The notes beneath the pieces are model-generated. The model made no database searches, was not told the DNA's origin, and saw only the letters and a list, made by a program, of their open reading frames with translations. Below, in pieces: positions 50,701-61,200 of a stretch of 64,000 nt of DNA. Each line of letters opens with the position of its first letter. Position 1 is the stretch's first letter. The DNA is from Cristatella mucedo (Eukaryota > Bryozoa > Phylactolaemata > Cristatellidae), in contig WPIO01000005.1 in NCBI GenBank assembly GCA_009760855.2, forward strand, positions 2,469,501-2,533,500. The letters run 5' to 3'. The position numbers and the translations under genes are program-made.

Positions 50701-53700
50701 TGTGAGACCTGAACTCCACGCGACACTGATTGAACAAGATTAGACTAGTACGATTTAAACTATGCCAGTGCCTCGTCGGCCACACTGAAAATTGTTCTCA
50801 ATCGTTCAGGTAGGACATTGTGATCAATGGTGTCGAAGGCAGCTGATAGACCTAGTAGAGCTAGGGCAGTGAATTTCCGTATTAGTTGCCATACAGCATG
50901 TCATTGTTAACACGGAAAAGAGCAGTTTCAATGGAGTGCTGCCTCTTTAACCCCGATTGAAATGCTTCTGACATTTCATTCTTTTCAGTATGTGCAACCA
51001 GCTGCTTAGCGCCAATGTTTTCAAGAATCTTCAACAAAAAAGGAAGAAGGGAAACTGGGCGATTGTTTGAAAGGACCTCAGTATCTTATCCAGGCTTCTA
51101 AAGTATCGGTATGACGATTGCCGATTTGAAGGACTTGGGTACGACCCCTTTTAATAGGGACATACGATCGACTCTACTTAACTCCGTACATGACCAACGG
51201 CTATTTATACATGCAGTCTGAGATCTCTCCTTAGGGTAGGCTGTAACCCAGTTTAGCACTGTGCCAGTGATACTTACGTGTGTCATGAGGTGCTTCAGCA
51301 AGTTTTTATGGTCATTCGGCTCAAATGCTGCTAAATTAGAGCTAAAGTCTATTTCAAGAAATCTTCGCAGGAAGATTCTTTCTAAATCGTTTTTGAGGGG
51401 GTCAAATGTAAACTTCAGAACACGTGATGCTTCGGAGAGCAATACAAGCAGATGCGCAAGAGGAGATTTTAATGCCAAAGTAAAAGCAAGCTCAGCAGCA
51501 ACACAAGCCAGATGCTAGCACTAGCATGAGAGCACTGGAAGATTGTACTGGCAATCCAAGGCACCGCTCGATGGATGCAACATCGGTAAAGCTCCAAGTC
51601 ACTGCGCTATGAAGTGCAACAGAGGAAGATCAGAATACCACATACAATCTAGCAAGCGTAGAATTCAGAAACAGAAACCAAGGCTTACCCGAATCTCCGG
51701 AAGCAGTACAAGCAGCTCAGAGTTTTCCTATCAGCACACCATGTGCTTCTGACTCCCAGAAAATTATAGATTGTCTGTACTGAGAATCAGATAAGTGAAT
51801 AGGAACTCTCTTATGGACAAAAGAGCAACACGAGCAATAAAGAGGTGGCAGAAAGACACCACGAACCTTAAAAGTAGCACAGGCGATGTTGCCGACATAA
51901 CATGCAGCAGGCAGCCATTATGAGGAGTCAATACAAACCTAATGTGGCTCAAATCCTTCCAGGCAAGGTACTACGAATTTAGGAAGAAACAAAAAATATC
52001 GCATGCAGTGGAGCATTTAGCCTTGTCAGTAGCAGAAGCTCAGCAGAAGGTATGTAGCTTGGATTTCTGAGTCGAGCTTCGAAGAATGAGCCATGACGAC
52101 GTGCAGTGAATGTAAGCTTCACACGAGGAGGAGGAATATCATTGTGAGTGAGATCAGGAGACCCCGTTGTCGTAAGGTGGCTGGAAGAGTGGGTGGTGGT
52201 GGCAGTGCAGTAAGTCCTGCCAGACCGGTCTCTAGAGCAAAGGCAAATCTCATTGTGAAAAGCAAACGATGGTTGAAAACTGTCCATCTTCATCAAACTA
52301 ATTCTATTATTCCTCGTCTAGGTCATTCCCTAGCTGTGGTTTACACAAACTCACCTTTATCCAGAATAGGGAGAGCCAACTGCATTCACACAGGATGGCA
52401 TTTTGGTCAGCTGGCTCGTGCCTACAGCTACAACGAATCTGCCAACACTCACTGCCCGAACAACCCACGCCGTGGGGGGGGGGGCATTTCAAAGACTTGC
52501 CACTATCAGTCCTCGATGTAGGCTATGACCCAGTGAGTTCCTATGACTAGTCTTATGATGTTGAATGGGTAGATCTACAGCTAAAAAAACATGACACCTC
52601 AGGCAAATATTTTCCCAGAGAATCTTCCAAGAACTAGGCAGCCAAGCAACAAGTTGCTCATACCTTCGCAACGTGTTTGGCTAAAGTAGGATCCAGGAAG
52701 CCAAGGGCGAACGTTGCACTGCACATCACAAAGAATACGACAACCAGCTTCGGTATCTTGAGCAGTGCCAGGAAGCGGCCCACTCCTCTGGCACTGGCTG
52801 CAGAAGAACACATGCAGTTAGAAGTCGACGTAAGCCATGCATTCAATAAAATACAGACACAGAGAAGCTGTCTGGAAGTGCTTATTTCAAAAGTTATTGC
52901 CTACATCTGAGCATGTTCACTTCTTGGTTAAGCACACACCCATGCTTTCTCCTTCACTTCACCTTCGGTCTCTTTTAGCCTTTTTTATACCTTGCTCTCT
53001 TTCCATCTCTCTCAGTGGGTTACTCTCTGTCATGGGCTTGCATGACTGCGGGCTACTTACAAATTAAGGGCAGAAGCACATATGAAGATGCACACGAGAC
53101 GATCAGTAGGCAGCCAACCGCAAGAAATGGCAGCCGAAATCCTCCGACCTGAAGCAGGAAGGTAAACTCTGAAGAAATCTCTGGTAGGTAGAAAAGCGTA
53201 CACAGGTTCTACTTCAAGCAGCGCACATACTGAATTAGCTATATCCACAATACGTAAGAGGGCAGCACCATTCATTTCATGTGCAGTGAACAGCCGAAAA
53301 GTTATCCAAGTGCATAATAGATAGGTGGTAGGTCACGAAAGGAAAAATTGAGCACATGGTCTCCAATTTTTTGAAAGCAACAAAATTATTTGCAGGTACT
53401 AGAATGCCGATATATGCTCTGTTTAAAGAGCTAGGTCAACGAGTACACTGCAGTTTACAAAAAATCAGTCACAAGACCCATACTAATAGATAGAGAACTC
53501 GATATTGATGATCGAGCACACAATAATGACACCCGATCAAAAATCAATGCAAAGATATTAGCTAATTAAAAACCTCTCCATTAAAAACTACGTAAGATAT
53601 ATACAGTGGCCACATCCACTGGCAGGCACTAGGCATTGATGGACAGGAGCTGCAACTGACATGGATCAGAGAGAATTGCGATTTTATCACCAATCCCATT

Positions 53701-56700
53701 CCCTCTTTATCGAATCAGTAGTACTAAACATGATCAGAAAGTCTCAAGCACAAAAGCAAGTCACTGCAACACAAGCAAATAAGATGCACAAGCGGCTGGC
53801 TCAATGAGTCGCCAAATAGAACTGAATATCTTTCTAGGATTTTACAGGTGCTGCATAGAAAGCATTACCAAATGATCGGTGGCAACATCAGAAAGCAGTT
53901 AGCACTCAAGCACTCAGTGAAAACTCAATCTCTCTAGGCACTTTACATTTGCTGCAAAGAGAAACGCCATTGAATGGTGAGTAATATCATGCTTGACATA
54001 CAACATGAACAACATGGTTAGGGGTGACATGCATAGGGTCAGCATGCAAATGTGGTTAGTGGCAGCTAGCACAGTGTCAGCACGAATAAGCACAAGAAGG
54101 ACAAATCACAGGACCCACTAAATGCTGTCCTAATCAGGTGTTTTTTAAGTTCTTTTTAAATGTGGTCAGGTCAGGGGATGTTCTGACGCAGGTCGGGAGG
54201 GAGCTCCAGGATTTGGGAGCATACGAACTACATGCATGGTCCCCAAAGGATTTGAGGTTCGTATGAGGTATTTGTAGACTTTTGGATTCCGAAAAGCGGG
54301 TGGTACGATGCTTGGCCTGATGGGGAAGTATAGCTGAGAGATAGGCCGGAGCCAAAGAATAAAGTGACCTAAAAGTGAGCGACAAAACCTTGAAGTCAAT
54401 CAGTTGCTTGACTGGTAGCCAGTGCAGGTCGGTGAGAAGTTGCATAATGTGGCAAGTGTGACGCTCACGACAGACAAGCCTACCTGCGGAGTTTTTCACC
54501 AGCTGCAATCGCCTGATCGCACATGCTGGTAGGCCAGTAAGCAGTGAGTTGCAGAAGTTGAGACGGGATGTCACGAAAACATGGACCAACTTGGACGTGG
54601 TATTTTTATCTAAACAAGCCCGAATTTTAGCAATGTTATGAAGCTGAAAATAGGCAGATTTGACTGTGGAGCTGATATGGTAGTCTAGCGAGAGGTCGCT
54701 TTGGAATATGACACCTAGATTTCGAGCTGATTCAACAGGACATATGCTGGCAGAGCCAATTTTGAGCGTCAGCCTTTACAATTTCTGAATCACACTGGAT
54801 TTGCCCATAACTAGTAAGTTAGTTTTATCATCCTTTAGTTTTAGAAAATTTGCTGCCATCCATGTGCGGATGTCATCAATACATGCAGCAAGTGAGTTGA
54901 GAGAATTTGAGGTGCTCGAAGGCTGGGAGAGATCAAAGCAAAGGTACAACTGAGTGTCATCCGCATAGAAGTGAAAGCCTAGATTGTGCTTGGCAATTAC
55001 ATCAGCAAGAGGGAAAGTATAAACCGTGAAAAGAACCAGACCTGGCACGGAGCCCTGAGGTAACCCATATTTCAGAGGTACCTCTGATGAATATCCATTA
55101 AGGTCAGTGTACTGCTTTACCTGAAGGGTTGTAGGTTGAGGTTTCTTTATCCAGCAACCAGTTCGTCTAAATTTAAATACTTTACAATTCCCAGGCCGAC
55201 AGCCTTCAAGCTAGAAAATATCCTCAAACCTTGGCAGCTTATCTGATGCAGCTGAACATGACCCTTTACCTGCTGCAGGTAAAGGGCCATGTTAAGCTGC
55301 ATCCGCTTTAAAAAGCCATGAACGGGTGAGCAGGGGCACATAACAGTTCAAACTAAACAGATGAGTCACCGAATGGACGTAAAGCTGTGTATATCACTCA
55401 TTAAGAACGGCAATCTCAGCATCCGATAATCCTGAGACATAAATACTTTCAAGTGACACCAAAAAACTATAACAGCTTGTTACTAGCAGGTCTCAGGAAG
55501 CTGGCTGATGAATTCATCTCTAATGAATGAGATTCAGTCCATATAGGTGACCAACATAGAAACAAATTGTTAACTAAAGAAGAAAGATAGCTGCAATTTG
55601 AACGTGGCTGCTCTGACATACTAAATAGGACTGTCAAACTGCACGTAAAAGCAAGATCGAACACAACTTGTTGTATCACAACTAATTGCATGCACCACAA
55701 CTCTCATGCAAAAGTCGGATTGAGTAATTATATTTGAAACAATACTGAGATAGACTTGCAATGCTACATGCTAGCATTGCTTTCTAGTGCACAAATTAAG
55801 TGAAGACGACATCAGTATGTCTGATCAATAAGCAGCACATTATTAGCTGGAATATGACCCATAATTTGCTAACAATATTAATGCAAGTTCTCTGCCTTAA
55901 CTTTTTAAAGCCTTTATAAAGTACGTGGAGAACATAGCATGCAATTACACTTCTGTCAAAGTATATGCAGACCTCAGGCAGACACACATTTTAATGTACA
56001 TACTTGCAGCTTTAGAGGCAGCATCAAGCACTAGCTACCAAACTAGGCAAGTTCATATTATGTATGGATTCATTACCGATAGGTGAACATCCAGTGACAG
56101 CACCACTCCTGACAATCCGTCATACTAACATCGTAAACTACTACAGCAGAGGTAGTACCAAATACACATATCAACAATCGTATGACACATGGGAAGTTAT
56201 GGCTGTGACAACAGATCAGATTCTAACGCAAAGCTTACCGAGTATAGAGCACCGCCAACCGGTGGGCCCACCATCATGCCGATGCCCGAGAATGCTTCAA
56301 GCATACCCTAACAAAAGATCACCAAAGCGGCATGCATTGACCAGCTAAGGAGTGGCAATCGTAAGACTGCAAAAAACCATGCTGGGCATCACTCCTTTTT
56401 ACCATAACGGTGCTCAGCTGATTTGGAAACTGATTGGCCATTATTGCAAAGCTGGCTGTGACCAGCATAGCACTGCCGTTGGCTTCGACAATCCGGCAGA
56501 TGAAGCACATTGCAACGTATATCTGCCCATCAGGACACTTGTCCAAAAACCTGCTCATGGAGAAAGAGATGCATCATAAACCTGAGCAATGGAAGCACAC
56601 ACGAAGTAAAAGACAAAGTGCAAATGTAAGCATTAGAAATGAGTACCTCGTTGATCAGAATTTCGGAAATATGACTACCTCAGAGATACATGATAGGCAA

Positions 56701-58252
56701 CATAACATAGCACCAGTCAAATTGTTAAGCCATAGAGCAAGTGGCAAGTGACAGGTGTAGTGCACCTCAGGTTTGCTTACCCAAACAAGATCAGGCAGAC
56801 TGAACACATGAAGCATCCAGAAACGTACATAAACTTGGGACCAACAGTTGTGATCTACAAGTATAAAATGAACTTCCCGGTATGCTGTGTGGTCTCCATT
56901 GAAGAGAGCAGTATGGAATTGGTGAACATGTATATATAAAAGAACTAAGCGAGGTTCGTTACTGTTGCTCACATCTGGGAAGAGTACGTAACACATAGCA
57001 CTACTTAGTAAACTAACCACTATCACAATAATGCAATCACAGTAGACGGCAGTGGTCCAATGCCTAGTCAGACAGCCCACCAGTCAGATGCTACACCTGA
57101 CATTACCGTGTTTAGCTATAGTGCACTATTCATCAAACATTTTGCGATAACTTTTGCTAATACCACGTTCACAGCTATTAAATATCCATAAAAGGCATGA
57201 ATATCAAAAAATTCTGAAGTTGATAATCAAGGGATGCATAAATACACTGAGAGCCAAGCTTAACCATAAAGGGCCCACGTGATGGAGCTCAGAGTACTGT
57301 GAACAGAGCACACAGAGTACTAAAGACTCGATGAGTTGAGAACCTTCGTAAATAAGACCCTTAGCATTATAAGGAATTATAATAGTAGGTTGAAGCTCCT
57401 AACCAGAATACTGAACTCGACCTTGCCAAACCAGCCAACCATTATGGAGCAGCCATGCGAATGCAGGACATTTCCCCCACCCAGACATTTCCCCCTGGTG
57501 GACCCTAGGATGTCACCCCTCCCTGACAACCCCCCCCCTATATTCCCACCTATGAATGTATAACCAAGAATACCAATATATATATATATATATATATAAA
57601 TTAATATTAGTATATGTATATATGTATATTTATATATATATATACATATAAACATATCAAATTAAGTTCACGCCTGTTGAAATAAAATTAACTCAGTATA
57701 ATTTGACTTTTTTAATTCCGTATGACATATTCACTGATTGGCCTTGCACTAGAAAGTCCTTTTGAGTAGTCTAATCACAAAAACTGTTTTTTGATGTTTT
57801 TCTCAATGAGCTACTGATAGGCCAATTAGATCAATCACGAAAAATGAGCAACAAAAAGGTGCAAACAATCACGGTACTCCACACAACACATATTAGTATA
57901 TATATATAGGTGTATAAACCCTAAACCCTATACCCTAAGGGGGGAATGTCCTACCCCCCCACGGCAGGGGGGATGTCTGTCCACGGTAATGCGGCCTCAT
58001 TTATGGATGCGCTACAACCTTTAACTACGTCCTTGAATAACTCGCGCTATTAGCTGTGTTTTCACGTTTGATTATCTCACCATCATATCATCAAAAACTG
58101 ATAATGGTTGGATCATCATATGCAAGTACAGAAATTGAGAAATTGGTAGTGGTTGACACATATGCAATGTGTCTGTTTTCCCTCTGTGTCTGTTCCTGTC
58201 TATATCTCCCTTTGTGTGTTTGTCTCTGTCACTATCTGTGTCTGTCTGTCTG

Positions 58253-58284
<32 letters not shown>

Positions 58285-61200
58285 CCTGTTTCTTCTTTCT
58301 TCCACTATCTTGATAATGATAATAATAATAATATTAATTATTATTATAATAACATATTTGATATAGCGCCCGTAGTAAACTCACGGAGCCAAAGAATGAA
58401 GGGAACTAAAAGTGAGTCACAAAATTTTGAAGTTGGTGCATTGCTTGACTGGGAGCCAGTGCAGGTCGGTGAGAAGTGGTGAGATGTAGCAACTGCGAGG
58501 CTCACGACAGACAAGCCTAGCTGCAAGAGTTTTGCACCAGCTGTAAGCATCCGATTGCACAGGCCAGACGACCAACAACGAGTAGGTTACAGAAGTCAAG
58601 ACGGGATATCACAAGTGCATGAACCAATTTAGATGTATTATCCCTGTCTAAACAAACTCGAATCTTAGCAATGTTATGCAGCTTAAAGTAGGAAGATGTG
58701 ACTGTTCGCCTGATGTGGTCATCTAATGAAACGTCAATTTGGAATATGACAACTAGATTTCGTGCAGATTCGACAGGAGATATGGTGGCAGAGGCGACTG
58801 TGAGCTTTAAACTTTCAAATATCTGAATCACACTTGGTTGCTCATTACTAGTAAGTTGGTTTTATCGACATTCAATTTTAGAAAGTTTGCTACCATCCAT
58901 GTACAGATGGCATCAATACTATCGGTCTGGCAGACGAGGCACTGGTGTGGTTTAAATCGTACTTGTCTGATCGTGTTCAATCCGTTTCGTGTGGGGATCG
59001 GTTCTCACACACGAGACGGGTCAACTGTGGAGTACCTCAAGGGTCCGTCCTCGGTCCTTTGCTGTTCTCCATTTATACTCAACCTCTTGGAAAAGTGATT
59101 AAGGCTCATGGAATAGGATATCACGTTTATGCTGACGATACTCAGCTGTATTTGTCATTCAAACCGTCGGAATCTGCTGCAGCAACTGATAAAGTGAATG
59201 CTTGCACTGCCGATATTCGATCCTCGATGTCGGAAAATTTCTCCAAACTAAATGACTATAAAACCGAACTGCTGCTCATAGGACACCCTAAGCTTGTGGT
59301 TAGATTAGAAGGCTTTGCTCTTCTAATGTGATGCTGTTGTGCGACCAACACCACGTGCTCGAAATTTAGGTGTCTTTTTTCGACAGCAGCCTACATTTTA
59401 AAAGCTTCATTCAGAAGACTGCTTCTACAGCTAGCCATCACGTCCGATCCCTATCCAAGATTAAGAGCTATCTTCCACAGTGGCTTGCAAAAGATTTAAT
59501 TAACCCCCTAGCTCTGTCTCGGCTTGATTATTATAATTCCCTGTTGGCTGGGCTACCAAAAAAGCAACTAGGCCACTGCCGCTGGCTATGACGACAGCCG
59601 CAAGGCTGGTTTTCAAGTCCCATAAGTTTGATCACGTGTCTTCTTCACTGAAGGAGCTAGGACGGCTGCCGGTTGCATGTCACCCCTAACCATATTATTC
59701 ATGCTATTTATTAAGCATGATATCACTTACCATTCAATTGCGTTTGCCATTGCAGAAATGCAAAGCGCCTAGAAAGAGATTGAGTTCACTGAGGGTGCTT
59801 TATTAAGTTTATTATTATCATTATGATTATCAACAGAAACAGAGTACAGTTCTTACACTGACCCAAAAGGCCTACCACGGCTTGGCTCCTCCATACCTAG
59901 CTGAACTGCTGCACCAGTTTGAGCCTCCTCGTGCCCCCAGGTCGTGTATGGAAAATAGCTGTTCCATAAGCTGTTCCATTCCTCCACTTAAAGACCGTTG
60001 GTGACAGAAGCTTGAGTTTCCACTCCCCAGCTGCCGACTATGGCTCGTCCTTTTCAGCGGTCCTGAGCTGCTACTTCCATGCTACTCACTACCTCAACTG
60101 CTCTCCTGACTCTGCTATGCTTCTCACTTTCTCTTTGTTGCGTGAGACGAAGTCTGTTGGCTACCGAATGCGTACCGAAAGCAGCTTAGGCTGTGAGTGC
60201 GCTATACAAAACTCTCCTGCGTAACACCCACATAGTGGTTATGGCCTTGTGGAGTTACAGACGGAGATACATTACATTACATTATATGCAGCAAGGGAGT
60301 TGAGAGAATTTGACATACTAGAGGGCTGGGAGAGATCAAAGCAGAGGTACAACAGAGTGTCACCAGCATAGAAGTGAATGCATAGATTGTGCTTGGCATT
60401 TACCTTGCCAAGAGGAAGAATATAAGCCATGAAAAGAACAGGACCAAGCACGGAGCCCCGAGGTACCCCACATTTCAGAGGTACCTCGGATGATCTTTGT
60501 CCATTCTCATCAATACTTTGGAGCCTCCCACTGAGATAGGACCTGAACCATTGCAATGCAGTGACAGTGATGCCGAGATGAGAGGCACTAAAGAAGGACT
60601 TGGTGGTCGACAGTATCACAAGCTGCCGAAAGATCGAGTCAAACAAGCAGAGATATTTCTACCCATGTCTGCATTCCTATGTAGGTCGCTGTACACCCAA
60701 AGCAATGCTGACTCTGTGGAGTGATTAGCTCTAAAACCAGACTGAAAATTACTAGCAAGGTTTGAAGTTCAACGCCTCCAGGCTGCTACTGGAAAGCTAG
60801 TTGATATGGATACGATTAGGCAGCTACGGTATGTTTGCTCGGAACGAAAATTGAGGCCATTGCTGACCGTTATGCAGTATTTCGTTAGGAGCAGGATAGG
60901 TCAAGAGTACACTGGACCCACAAAGGCTGGAGCAAAATCGAATGGGACAATGAGAATATATTTGCAATTTTTTTGCATCCAAAAGTGTATGAAGTACTTG
61001 CATCGTAGCTCCAATTGAGGCTTCGCAGATAACTGCCTGCAGACTAGAGTGACATTTGGTGGCATAGGGGTCGTGGTCTGGGGCTGCTTCTGTAGCAGAT
61101 ACCTGGCATCATGATGCAAGAGGATTATCAAGAACTACTCCAGAACGTTTCAGTATCCAGTGCAATGAGCCATCGTGGAGATAATATTCCTTTCCAACAG

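Larger units (their letters stand above)
58317..60768 (-). mobile_element. LINE A copy split by a LINE B insertion (gene 2 intron 2)
   Basis: It has two parts: 58,317-58,914 and 60,286-60,768. In reverse complement the right part starts at SNFQSGF and carries the RT blocks to the LNSLAA codons. The left part continues with the IDAICTWM codons through [17 protein letters not shown] and RLDFCNLL. It then skips most of the C-terminal end (internal deletion) to the 3' stem. The consensus reads straight across the gap as CTGCAT/GTATTGATG. Confidence 0.85.

Noticed and set aside
52093-52521. 142-codon frame with Gly-rich patches
   Set aside because: No domain, antisense to gene 2 within intron 7, and part of its length comes from a G run.
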